Shown here in pieces: positions 40,951 to 53,504 of a stretch of DNA of 64,000 nucleotides (its first letter is position 1; every line of letters starts with the position of its first letter). Source of the stretch: Parus major (lineage: Eukaryota; Chordata; Aves; Passeriformes; Paridae); assembly GCF_001522545.3 (NCBI RefSeq), contig NC_031769.1:12817090-12881089 (forward strand), written 5' to 3'. The translations under genes were made by a program, and so were the position numbers. A model generated the notes under the pieces. The model was not told the origin of the DNA, did no database searches, and saw only the letters and a program-made list of their open reading frames with translations.

Positions 40951-40960
40951 CCCCGCCCCC
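40951..40960. promoter_or_regulatory. GC box (Sp1/KLF type)
   Basis: The run ccccgccccc is a classic GC-box core, 288 bp upstream of the CCNY ATG in the island. The motif match is exact but such motifs are frequent in CpG islands, so use in vivo is inference. Confidence 0.45.
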
Positions 40961-41031
40961 GCGCAGCCGCCGGGCCCGCTCCGCGCACGCACCCACGCGG
41001 CAGCGTCGCAGCCTCCGCGGCAGCGACACCG

Positions 41032-41055
41032 CAGCAGCAGCAGCAGCAGCAGCAG
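41032..41055. repeat. (CAG)8 trinucleotide tract, CTG on the gene strand
   Basis: Eight uninterrupted CAG units on the plus strand, read as CTG on the CCNY strand, about 370 bp upstream of its ATG, so in promoter or distal 5' UTR. Flanks are GC-rich (gacaccg before, ccgccccg after). Confidence 0.9.
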
Positions 41056-41082
41056 CCGCCCCGGGCGGCCCCCGCCAACCGG

Positions 41083-41088
41083 TTCCGG
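41083..41088 (-). promoter_or_regulatory. ETS/GABPA-type core CCGGAA
   Basis: The minus strand reads AACCGGAACC at 41081-41090, a CCGGAA ETS core inside the island, 420 bp upstream of the CCNY start codon. ETS sites are typical of TATA-less CpG-island promoters. A single short motif is weak evidence. Confidence 0.35.
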
Positions 41089-43125
41089 TTCAAGCGGGCG
41101 GTGACGCCTCCCGCCGGGCGGGCTGCGAGAGCGGCGGCGGAGCCCGGCTCGCCGAGGGCCCCCCCTGAGCCGCGGGACTCCCGGCACGCCGGCCCCCGAG
41201 GCCCGGGGCCTCCTCACTCGAGCGTCCCGCCCGCGGCCACGGACGCTGCCCCACAGCCCGGGAGCCGGTGCCGGACGGAGCGGGCGCGGCAGGCGCTGTC
41301 CGGCCGGCGCCGGGCGCTGCCCTCCCCGCGGGGCCCGGCCGGGCTGAGGCCGCACCGCTGGCCCGGGGGCTCCTCGGGACTCCTGCGGGCGGCCCGGATC
41401 TAGGCCGGAGCCCGAGCCCGGCCCGGCCCCTCACCTGCCCCCGCCGTGGGGACCCGCATCCAACAGGAGATAGTCACTGGTGTCTCAGAGCTTTGTAGGG
41501 ACTGCACGAATTCTTTGAGAACTTGTTCAGCTCTCCTGTATCCCAAAGATAACAGGGCACAGAGAAATGAGAGGGTGTAAAGTGCCCCTTCACTATGTTT
41601 AGGGCTTTCCCAGTCAAAATCCACTTTTGCCAGATTCAAAGTAATGTTAAAGATGGGGATTGTGCATAGCTTTCTTTAGTCTTTTTGGCTTTGGTTTGGG
41701 TTTGTTTTTTTTCCTTTAAATCTTTGTAATCTACGTCTCTCGACTGCTGGAGATCTGAGTCATGGTAGTTGAATGGGTACACTGATAATTTGCTAACAGA
41801 AAAGTACTTTCCTGTGTTTATAAAAGATGCTTTGACTTATAGCCCTGCGTCCAGGGAGCCATTACTTATTATATCAGGCATCTCATGACATCTGATACTT
41901 TCACAAGATCTGCTCAAGTCAGATGATTACATGAAAGACTTGTTCTTATCCTATTTCTTTTTTTTCAGGTCACACATTGCAAAGAACTAATTTTTAATTT
42001 TTAACTGCCTTTTGAATGTTTTTTGATGCAAATGTATTCTAGTGGAGTATCAAGAATCAAGAAGAAAAAAAAAGAATGTCAGATTTTTTCAAAATAAAAC
42101 TGTTTTGGGGATGTCTTCTGTAACTAGTTTTGTGACACTCTCCTCCCCAAACATGGATGGCCAGTAGATTTGGAGTTACATTGTCCCTTTGTGTCTGAGT
42201 AACTCAAGATAAATTAAGGGTAGTTTTAGCATATTTTTTTCTATTAGTGTATTCAGTTGTTTGCATCCAGACAAAAGGAAAATCTTTGCTGAGCTCTGGT
42301 TTAGAAATGCTGCCTAGGAGGATGTCATGCTAGCTAATGCCTTCCACCACCATGTCATCACTTGCTGAGGAGGCCTCAGCTCCTCCACTGGAGCTCACCT
42401 GCTCTCCAGCTGAGCCTGAGCTTGCTCAGACCAGGCCTGACCTTAGCCTGGCAGCAGGGTAGGTTTAATCTCAAATGGGCATAAGCAACAATCAGAAAAT
42501 CTCAACACAGTTTTTAAAGAATCAATCATCTCAGTATATATACACTACAGAACAGTAAGATGTTACTGAAATGCCTGGCTTACCACATCTTACAAGAGAA
42601 CCTCAAGGCAGTAACATCTCTGTGGAAGACTTCCCTGACCTGCCTTGTTAAATTCCACCCTCCTGTGGGAATCAGGGACATGTGCTCATTTGTGGCCTTT
42701 CCAGCCTGCAGCCTCCTGGCATGACTCCTGTAAGGGCACCACTGCCGTTGTCTTTTAAGTACTTTTTGGGTAATGCTAACTGGGAAACTGTTGCCTTTCT
42801 GTATCGATCCCACTATATTTTTACATAAGCATTTGAAAACACCTAATTATTTAGAAACTTGTAACAGGTGTAAATCTATTGTAATAAAATCTTAGACAAA
42901 ACTTGCAGCTTATACTTGCTCCGCACTTTTCATAAGCTTTGAAACAAAACAGACCACATAATGATGAAGATGGGTTAATTTCAAACTTTGCTTCTCTAAA
43001 TGTATAAGTAGAGCTTAAAAAGACATGTTTTCTTTATTAGAAAGGATCGATTTAAACTTTGGGTTTTATTTAAAACTAATATTCTAAAACTAGGCATTGT
43101 AATTGTTTAAATGCTTTTAAAATTT

Positions 43126-43193
43126 GTGATCACTGGCTGTGATCATGTAATCACTAGATGTAATCACTAGATGTGACTATGTGATCACTAGAT
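43126..43193. repeat. Tandem 13/8-bp repeat abutting a CR1 3' end
   Basis: The sequence divides into units of 13, 8, 13, 13, 8 and 13 bp: gtgatcactggct, gtgatcat, gtaatcactagat (twice), gtgactat and gtgatcactagat. The last unit runs straight into the CR1 end at actagatgg, so the array seems to be an expansion of CR1 sequence at that point. Confidence 0.8.
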
Positions 43194-43259
43194 GGATGCT
43201 CTTTAAGGTCCCTTCCAACCCAAACCATTCTATATTCTATCCATAATTCTATTATTCTG
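43186..43259 (+). mobile_element. CR1 LINE 3' end
   Basis: ctagatggatgctctttaag, then ggtcccttccaacccaaacc and attctatattctat, is the hallmark CR1 3' terminus followed by short ATTCT-type repeats. The upstream part of the element is replaced by a tandem repeat (see 43126-43193). Confidence 0.88.
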
Positions 43260-45487
43260 TACAGCTACCTATTTTCTTACTTGCAGTCTTTCATTCTAAA
43301 TTTTTACCTTTATTCCTCCTCTTTTCTCTCTAAGAGCCAGCTGAAGTACATTATAATGACAAAGGTTCTACAATACATATTTTAAATCAAAGGAAAGGGA
43401 TGCTGCTTTAGGGTAATGGTGTCCTGCTGGTATGTAAGAGCTGAGAAAAGGTGAAATATATACCATGAAAACATATTTGGGGTTTATGATTATTTTATTT
43501 CAGCTATCTGAAGTGCATGATGCAAATGTATCATTTGATAAATATTCATACAGTAAAGCAAGAACAGCTCACTGTAGCTTACCGAAATGCTTAGATATCA
43601 ATGTATGTCCTTCTTTGATTAGACACTATTCTGTTCTTGAGATTTAGCATTTATGTATTTTAATGAGTTTCCCCTCCTGTACAGCTGCATCAGCTGAGGA
43701 ACACCATAAAGCTCCCTAAACTAAGGCCAAGGCTTTCACAACTGGTCAGCACTGACATACCTCTGTTTAAAAAATGCCTATTCCTGCACAAAAATATTTT
43801 AAATCTGTAGCATCTCCACTGTACAGAAGACACTCCACTATACACAAGACAATGGATTTTAATAGGCTAAAATTAATGATGTGACCCATTAAATTTCCTG
43901 TTTGAAATTTTCTGGAATGTTGTCAAAAAATTTGTTTCAAACCAGTAGATATAGGTCAGTGTTTTGCTTATATAAGCTTTTTATCTATTTTGAGCAGATA
44001 AAAATTACAACTATTATTTAATCCAAAAGTATTTCCTGCTCGCAAAGCATATTATTTGGGAAGCACATTTAAAAATAAAAGAAAAAACACAAAAAAAACC
44101 TCAAAAAAAACAATCCTTAAGATAGATAGATGAGTGATGATAAACAGATCTTTTGATTCTGCTCATCTTTCAAATCCAGCCTGAGAAATTTGTGCCACAC
44201 AATACCTTCCCCACACCGCCATCTGATGTTTAGTAGGAGTCCTCTCAGTTTGAGTTTACACTCTAAAATGCCATGTCAGTTTTCTCACAGAGCTAATCAT
44301 TGTCCACAGTTTAAGCTAAAGCTTAAAATTAACATTTCCATGTACAAAGTGTTCAGTCTGGTTAACTGAATCATATCCTAGACTTTGTTGATGTAACAGC
44401 TACATTTCTTTTGATGATAGCAACAAATTCCAAATCAGTTAAAACCAGTCATGAATACACCTGTGGACAGTTATTATCCCTCTGACAATTCTTACTGTTA
44501 ATATTTGCATTTATTTTTACAAGCCTGAATTCAGTAGCAGACTTCCTTCCTGAAGGCAAGTTCAGAATGCACCACACATGATTCTGACCCAGGCTGTATG
44601 GCAAAGCCTTTTACTGTGCTGCTCCTCAAGGGAATGCATTAATGGATCACGTCTTAGATCCCCCTCCCACACGGATTTGCATAGACTACTCCTATGGCAG
44701 ATTTCCCCTTTGCTGAAGGTGTTGATTAGTCCAGGGTTAAGACAGTATTTTCTTTCTTGGAGATAGAAATCCAGTGCTTGCCAGGAAACATCCTTTCAGC
44801 CTCAACACAAGTTATCTGCCAGCCCCAAACACTGAGCCATCACCAGAGATAGGTGGAGGTTTCTCTGCATAGCAGATAGCTGCAGCTACTGATCACAGGA
44901 CAGACACCCAGACCTAACAAAAGAAGTATGTAAGAGATGCGACCTGGTTTAAAAATATGCAAATGGTATCAGTGAAGTTATTCCTCTGGTGAATGGCACA
45001 CTTGTTTCACAAGAATCAAGTGCCTTGCTGGAGCCAGTGAGAAATGGAGGAAGAGTAATAAAGATTTATTTTGAAGATCAAGGCAGAAATTTGGGATATT
45101 TGATTAATTTATTCAACTTTAGTGCATCAATTGGGATATTAGTCTCATGCTAGCCCATGAAGAGATACAATTCTAGGCAACAATGCAATGCTAAGTCACG
45201 CTCCAACTCTGAAGTGTGTGGCAACCCAAGGACTCTGCCTATTGCCACTTACTATACAGAAGGAAACAGTTGCTCCAAGAAGAAAGGTGATTCACCAGAG
45301 AGGAGGTGTTGGAATACTTCCTAAAACATACATAGCCCAGATAAGTACATATTATCTTATATTACAATCTTTTATTAGTGTCATGTTTCCCACCAGCTTG
45401 AAATCACTGCAGAAAGAGGCAGTTTCCCCACAAGTTGGGTAAGATTGTTCATTGCTTTAGGGGATTTGAAGAGCAACTGTGCTGGAA

Positions 45488-45532
45488 TATTTATATTTAT
45501 ATATATATATATTTATATTTATATATATATGT
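45488..45532. repeat. (TA)n/(TATTTA)n compound microsatellite
   Basis: tatttatatttatatatata is followed by a near copy, so a roughly 22-bp block of alternating TATTTA and TA units occurs twice. Upstream of CCNY. Confidence 0.88.
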
Positions 45533-48500
45533 AACTGTTCTTTTTGGTTTTGTTGTTTCTTCATGGACTGAACGAGATAAGATCTGCACTCACAGGCAGC
45601 CAGAAACCCACACATTACACTTATGAGGGAAGATCACCCACTCTGCACAGATCTGCAGTGAGCTTTGGGAGGGAGAAGGCAATTCAGCAGTGTACCATGG
45701 ATGCCCTTGCATTGTGGAGGAAGGCACAGGCAATTGGATTTAACCAGCTGGGTGGAATTTGATTTGATTAGCTTTGGCACCGTTTCACATACTCTCAATT
45801 CATCAGTGAATGGAGTAACTATATTGGAAAGCTACTGGGCAAAAACAACATTGCCCCTGATGCTACTGTCACAGGCAGATAGAGCACAATCCCATACAGG
45901 CTCGCTCTGTGTTTTCCTCTCTTCATTGTCTCCCTAGTTAGTTTTTTTGTGCCAGTGTGTGTCTTCCTGCATCAGGATTGGCTGCCTTTTCTTGTTCTGA
46001 GATCTTGGCATGTAAAGAGCAGTAATTACTCCATGGTATGACTCGGTGACTATGAGCAAGGGTGGGAGTGCCCCCTCTAGAACAATAAAATCCCTTGTAG
46101 AGAAAAGCCTAACTAAACAAAACAAAATGTGTAAAACCAGGCAGTGCTGCCACAAAGTACTTTGCTAGCTAGAGTCTATATGGAGTATGAATAAGAGCCT
46201 ACTGTGCTTTAGTCCGTCCTGCCCATGAAAGATCCCATTCTATAAAGGGGTATGTGTTAGCCTCTTCTTAATTCATACAAGTCTAGGCAAATACAACTTC
46301 TTTAGTTTCAATGAAGCTGTGCCTAATTTCCACTAAGAATGAGAACTGAATGAGGCCCAGCAATTTGGGATAGCATGTTCATACAAACACATCTCTCAAA
46401 TCCATCTTGAGAAAATAACATCTACTTTTACCAACTGTAATACCTAGTAATTTTGAGTATCAGTCATGGCAGCTCACAGTTAAAAACATTTATGTGTAGT
46501 GTGAACTTACGAGTCCTGTAATATGAGTTAATATAGGCTAATATGCAAGTGATTGAAGTCTTTCAAAACATGGCTAACCAGAAGATCATGTGTCTATACA
46601 TACCTTTGCTCAGGCTGAGCTCTCTGTATGAAGAAGAGTATGAGGGAAGTTTATTTTATCTTACAGCTCCCTGGAATACCAGCCTTTTAAAGTAAAATGA
46701 AAAATAGGGTTTTGTTTGTAGGATAGATCTGAAGAAAAGTTATAGGTTTCAGAGACAGGGAATCAAGCTAAATATGGTGAGATGTACAGATGCATCTCAA
46801 TAATTATTCCTGTGAAAAACATTCTCAAGCTAAGTTCCCCTAAGTATTAACATCTGTATTGAGTGAAAAAAGACTTACCTCAGTTAATTTTCAAATCAAG
46901 AGGTGAAATTAAAAAGTGAGAAAATCCTCAATATGAAAATTAAATTGAAGCATTCAAGCATACAATAGAAAAGTGTCCAGGCATGAGCCTTTTTGATTTT
47001 TAGCAGGGTTCTACAATAGTGAATATTTGTAGGAACTTATTTGGAACCGTAGAGAGGCCAAAAATCACACTTCTCCAGACAAAACCCTCATGCATATGTC
47101 TGAAAAATACAGAAAATGGAAATACGGCTCTTAAAGGTAAAGAAACAAAAATTAATTAATGTACTTAACAAATGATCAACAGATATGTAATTTTAAAGAA
47201 GTGTGTACTTCTTATAGATTTTGTTCTACTTCCTCAGGTCCTATATAGGATTAGGCAGGACGTTTTCCTTTGAAAAATAATGCCAGATTGAAAACTACAC
47301 ATGAAAACAGGCCAAAAGCTTTTCTTGTAAATTCTGTCCACTATCAGTGGTCATTGATATCAATGTCCATTGAGTAGAAAGGCTACAAAATCAATAAAAG
47401 TAATAAAAACATTACCTCTTTGTATTCCAGAGTTCTTCCCCTCTCAATGAAAAAGTATCCAGGACATAAGCAAGCCTACAGACCTAAAACTGAGGCTTCC
47501 GTACAAACATTTAAAAATTTCCCCTCAAATACAGCAAAACCTGGCACAATCCTTAGATTGAGTTTCCGTTACTTGGGGTTAAGTTTTTGGGAAAGAACAG
47601 TTTTGGAAGAAAAACTACTTTGGGAAGAAAGTTTTCTCCTTTAATCAGGTGACATTCATGGGTTTTTGTTACCACTTTTTAAACTACCAAACCACAGAGA
47701 CAGGACTAATGATTGTTTTATTTTTAAGAATAACCACCCAGAGATTTGCCCACAGTCAAGGAACCCAAGTTCATTTTTCTGCTAAACTGCAGACCATGCA
47801 AGGCTTTTGAAAACCACTTAATCCCCATATCTCATATACCTTTGTGAATGGCAATCATAGAATCTCACTATATGAAAGGGGATTTTTTAAGATTAAAATC
47901 TTCAAAACAGCAAGTTGTTCATGTGTTACAAGAAAAGGGACTAAGTAAATAAAATTTAGAGAGATTATTGAAAAAAAAAAAAAGTTAGAGTGATTACTCT
48001 GTAATCACAGATGTGCTGTCCTCCTGTGGTGCTTCTGATATGCACACCAACACTGCATGATGCAGGCAGTGACTGGACCATCATTAAATTATTAAATTCT
48101 TGTCTGTTGTAATACGTTTTGCCACTTGTGTAGCCTATTAACTTTGCTGTCACCATCAACAACCAGATACATCACTTGATAGAAAAAATGCCAACATAAA
48201 GATAGCAAGTTCATAGGTTAAAAAAGTCATCTTTCCTCTATAAATAGAGCTGGTATAAATCACAAGAGTCTGCAAAATGGGCCTGGGAAAATTAGCTGCT
48301 GACCTAAAAACACTTCCTGTGGGCTGTCTGGGAATCCATTTCACACAGTTAAAAGTGACAAGAGTGAAAGCAGCTAAAGAAGCAGGACTTTATGGTGAAA
48401 TAAAGAATAAAGTGTCCTAGCAAACATGAAAATAAAACCAAGTGCAACTAATTGCACTTATTATACTATTGTGCCAATTATATTATTGTGCAAGTATTCT

Positions 48501-51500
48501 AAATAATCAAAAGGCAAAATGATCCATACTTTTTAAACTCTTAATGATGAAATTATTATATATTTTCAGCATCCAGCAGTCCTTGCAGGAGCTCTGGAAT
48601 TTCAGCAGCTGACCAGCCAGCAGGCCCCATGACCTGCAGTTGCATCTGGCAATGTGTGGTTAAAGGAACTCAGCACATTTCTGTAGGAAACTGCTGACTA
48701 ACATTGGGAAGAATCTAGTCAATTTGAATTATACTTCAAATTAAAGAGAATATAATAAATGAAGACATTTCTATTTCAAATAAGGAACTAGTTTGCTGTT
48801 TTTCATTCAAATTTAATGCTACCCTTTACTGCAGGGATTCTTCAGCTAACACTTCACCCAAGTGTCCTCTGCTGTCACTAAAAAAAATACCCTTTTGGGA
48901 GTGCTTCAGGAAATAAAATGTGTGTATCAAAACAGGTATTTTCTTAGGTCCAGCCCACTGCATCACCAGGTTTCTTGCAGCATATTTCTGTTGTCCTCAT
49001 GCATGTGAAACTTCTGTAACACCGATTAATTCAGTGATGAGTATCCCTTTCCTATAAAGCTACTTAACTAGAAACTATTTAGAGATACCAGATTTTTACA
49101 TTCCAGGAACTTTGAACTGTCACATAATTTGACAATTAAGGTCTAAAGAACACATAAAAGCATATAACAAGACATGACTATAAATTATAGCCCTTCTAGA
49201 TAAGCTTGGCTACAAACAGAAAAGACAAGCCTTCTCAAATTCATTTTGAAAACCAGAAAAATATCATGTGTAACATAGGATATAATATCTATCTATAAGA
49301 ATATGCCCGTTTTCTTCAAGTTTGCAGTAAAAGTTCTAAAATTGCAGCAAGACCTTTCCAATAAGTGGCAAAAACACATCAACAAATACTTGTTTGTTTC
49401 TATAATCTGAGTTAAAATAATTTTTAGTACTGGGTGACTTACATAAATTATAAAATTTGGTACAAGATTACTAAGCAAACTTCCTTCTCTGGAGTGCTTA
49501 GGCAATTCAGGACAGATATTTGCAGTTTCCCCTTAAAGACTGAAGACCCATGAAATGCAATCTTAGGACTCTAAGTATTCAAGCTTAGAAAGTCTCTAAC
49601 CTCAACCTTAATTGTCTTTGTCCAAAATAAAATCGCCAAAGATACATCTCACTGTTTAGTATGATGGATAAGAATAATAAAGTATTTTGTCTGAGTCTGT
49701 TAACTGGTTTCTTAATTTTCCCAGTTGTTCAGACTGAGTTATCTTAAGAATTCACAGCTGGTATGGGATTGCCTACATAGCTAAAATATGTGTCTTGGTA
49801 ATGGCTAATATTTCTAACCAAACATGTGTTGGCAAAGTGTTTAGGTTCGGAATAAGTCATGCTGCTGACCACAGTGTAGCAAACAAAAGGAGAAAAAAAT
49901 ACACCTTATATAATGGAAAATAAATTTTCTATCATTCATCTAGAGCATTAGGGCTCCTAGACTCTCATAGTTTGATCTATACTTTTAATCATGTACAATT
50001 CCATTGATATGAGTTTTTAAAAGTGCCAAAACCAAAACAAAAAACCTAAACCAGTGTTGTAGAACAAAACTTCCCAGAATAACCACTGTGAGAAGCAGAA
50101 ATGCAACCACTGGCTTAACTGTCTCACTGCAAGTGCTCACTCTTCAAAATATCCTGCTTTTACATGTGCTTAAACTTAATGTACAAATTTAAAGGTGCCA
50201 TCAAAGCAGAAAATGTGTCAGAGGCCCCTGCAGAATAGAGGATCACTAAAAACTGCATAATAGAGTCTGTCCCAAGGAGAGTCAAATCATTCTGGCCCAC
50301 TGACTGCAACACTTGAACAAATGTACAAGGATCATTTCAGAAGGGATTCGTGTCACTCTGAGCTTCGGAGCTTAATCCCCTCTTTCCAGAGAAAGTAAAC
50401 AAGATCCAACAGCTTAATTTTCACTTGCATCACTGAAAAATCTCAGTTTACCACAGATGCATCCAATATGCAGAACTTCTTCCAGATCCTACTAAGTATT
50501 TCAAAACGGCCAACAGTGAAAGACACTAAACTGTCCCCCTTTCATTTCCCCAGGACCAGCACATAAGCAGAGGAAGCAAAATCCTTGCCTGTAATTCTCT
50601 GTGCACGAGTTGGGAACTTTTGCTGCCCCTAATGATAGTTTCCCAGTTTTCACATTCATCTCCTCAAAAACACAAGATATACTGACACTCACTCTGAATC
50701 ATGTGTTCACTGTTATAAAACCAGCTGTCCTGACCTCCCACATGCAGGATCATATCTGTTCCCCCCTGCCCACATTATTATTTGTATGGACATACAGGAA
50801 GCTCTATCAGCCTGCTCTGCTTGAAGATAAATCAGGCAAAAGTTTTCAGCTAGTCTGTAACCCAGCTTATCACGTAATTGTGCTAACATCATTACTGGCT
50901 TAGGGGGAAAAGGAATACAACACAGGAGAAGCAGTGGAAATACGTGACTGGGGAAGGATAGGATTGTTTTTCTGGGTCACGGTCTCACTCAAGGGGCTTA
51001 AGTGACTGAGACAGCAGCCTAAATTTGGGAATCATCTCTGAGAGCAAATGTATTCTCATGAATCCTCCCTATCACTACTTCTATATTGCCAGTTGCTTTT
51101 GCAGGACATTTCAGTGTTTTTTCTAAGATGCTGAAATAAAAGCAGGAGAGGATTTTTAATCATGTGAATTTGACTAATGCCAGACAACTGTAGCTTCAGC
51201 AGTTTATCTGAAATCTTCCACTGTACTGTTCTCTTTGTTTTGGTTATATCATTTACTTCCACTTCAAGAACCTAGAACATCAGACAGCATTGCTGAGCAC
51301 AGACCAAGAATCAGAAATATGTAATACAGATGCTGAAACCAGCATTGGCTTTTTATTAATCTGTTACATTTACCTATCGTGCTGGAAATAACCATTTTGA
51401 ATTACCTTATTTCACAACACAGTTGCTGGATCTCTGCTGGTGCAATACTTGAAACACATTTTTTAAGTAAAAGATGCAAAGTTTTCTGCCAAGTCAAAGG

Positions 51501-52957
51501 AAAATTAGAATTGTAATGTTCTGTCAAAGAAGGAGTTACCTATTTTTTGACAAAATAAAAATGTTCATGGAAATAAGAGGCTATATAGCCAAGTGAAATT
51601 TAATCTCTTTTCATGCCACTTCTCAAAAAGAAAATATTAACAGCTGTTGCACAATCACTCTCCCACTCCAACTTACTATTAGTTAGACATGTGAAAACTG
51701 CGAGGTACCTGATTCTACCTTCAAAGTTGTGATGTCATGCTAATCTTGACTTCTAGCAATCTACTTGAACATAAGAGGGCTTAACAGAGAAGATTGGAAG
51801 GATTTTATCTGGCTGTTATCTTTACAAAATCAACCAAAGAATGCTGTATCAAGATATAACAAATTATAATGAATTTGATTTACCCTTTGAGGAGGTGTCT
51901 AAAAAACTTTAGGTGCAAACTTTCTCAGTTCTTCCTAACACTTTTGAGATTATACAGTATTAGTTTTATGTGAAGCACTGGCATGAGAGTCCTAGAAAAC
52001 TAATTTCCAGACATTTGGAGAACAAGCATAGCCTGGAAAAATGACTTCTTAGCTTCCTTGGAGCTATCTCAAAGTTTACTGAATTCCACCTGAAATAAGA
52101 GGAAAATCATTCTTTCATTTCTTGAATTCCAGGTTAAGAATGGGCAGTTTTAGTTCTGAGCATTTTTGAGATAAAGGTACTTGTGTATTGTTCCATTTAT
52201 CTCATGAATACTTTTATTTACAGAAATCTTTCTTTTACCTTTCACTGTACACATCTGGGACTTCACCTGGAAATATTTTTATGGGCAGAGGTCAATATTT
52301 TTCAGATTGTGCTCACGATTTCTAGACCCAGATATGTTCATACTGGGCTAATGCATTAGCCATATCATCTGCCTGTCATTTCTATGTACACTGATTTTTC
52401 ATATTTCCTGAAAAGCTTACAGCATTCTATATTCACAGCTATGTATACCAAGTATTCTTGCTTTTCCTTGCCCCTGAAATCTGGGAAATCCTACTTACTT
52501 TCTCCTGTCAAGGCATTCCAGGGACATCTCATTTTCAAAGGAAAGACCCTTTTTAATACTTCTATTTTATGCACTTGAGCATCATTTACATCTTTGAATC
52601 TTCTCTCACCCACAATACTTAGAGTGATGAGTAGTGGCTGTCTTGATTATTGTACCCTGTATACTCAAGAAAAATATTGTCCATTTGCAAGTGTAATTTG
52701 GAATATCTATAAATGTAACTTAACAGAGAAACAATTCCTACCTCCACTGTCAAGCTTCTGCTGCAGAAATTGGGATCTGCATAAGGTACAGGTTTGCCAA
52801 GAGCTTTGGGACAGAAATCCCAGCTCAGGCATATCCCAATCCTTTTGTATGCATGGGAGTCCACCACCTCCAGTCTTCATCCTATTTTAGGGAAGCTCTC
52901 TGAAGAATACACATTTAAAGCGAACCTTGTCCCATTTCTGTACTTAACTAACAAGTC

Positions 52958-53504
52958 TGTCATGGTTTAAGCAGCTCAGCTCCATGCAGCCTCTCTCTCC
53001 TGAAGCTGGGATACAGGACAAGTTGGAAGAATAAAAGCAAAAAAACCTCATGGGTTGAGATAAGTACAGTTTAACAGGTAAAGCCAAAGCTGTGCATGCA
53101 AACAAAGCAAGACAAGGAATTAATTCATCACTTTCCATGGGGAGGCAGCTTTTCAGCCATCCCCAGGACAGCAGGGCTCTATCACACATGACAGTGACTT
53201 GGAAAGACAAACACCATTGCTCTGAATGTCCACCCCTTCATTATTTCCCCAGCTTTATATGCAGAGAATGGCACCCTGTGGAGTCATGGTATCAGCTGTG
53301 GATATTCCATTCAGCTGGGGTCAGCTTCTTGTGCCACCCCAGCCTCCTCACAAGAAGCAAAAAACGCCTCAAGGCTGCATCAGCACTGCTCAGCAATAGC
53401 TGAAATATCTCTGTGTTATCAGCACTGCTCTCAGCACAAGCCTGAGGCACAGACACATACCAGTTATGAAGAAAATTAACTCTACCCCAGCCAAAACCAG
53501 CACA
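52958..53504 (-). mobile_element. Solo LTR of an avian endogenous retrovirus, perfect 5-bp target duplication
   Basis: On the minus strand the element starts TGTGCTGGTTTTGGCTGGGG at 53504 and ends GCTTAAACCATGACA at 52958, giving 547 bp with TG...CA ends. AAGTC flanks both sides (52953-52957 and 53505-53509), an exact 5-bp target-site duplication. A TATAAAGCTGGGG motif lies near 53250-53260. The layout matches an LTR widespread in birds; 5-bp duplications are usual for ERVL-type elements. No internal retroviral genes adjoin it, so it is solo. It lies about 12 kb upstream of the CCNY start, in the same orientation as CCNY. Confidence 0.9.

Larger units (their letters stand above)
39880..41455. 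promoter_or_regulatory. CCNY: CpG island with CCNY promoter and 5' UTR
   Basis: CpG density and GC content rise sharply from about 39.88 kb and fall abruptly near 41.455 kb, with AT-rich DNA on both sides. The island covers CCNY exon 1 and about 800 bp upstream of its ATG. There is no TATA box near the likely start region. This fits a broad housekeeping-type promoter with initiation somewhere in about 40.75-41.4 kb; the exact start site cannot be read from sequence. Such islands often fire in both directions, but I see no supported plus-strand gene. Confidence 0.9.

Noticed and set aside
40277..41104. Long plus-strand frames (up to 275 codons) over the CpG island
   Set aside because: They arise from GC-rich DNA poor in stops and from the 20-bp repeat. 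The peptides are low-complexity Gly/Ala/Pro/Arg, opposite to a recognised exon.
47850..47890. 'aatcatagaatctcac' resembling a minus-strand CR1 tail
   Set aside because: The match is short and the flanking CR1 sequence is missing.
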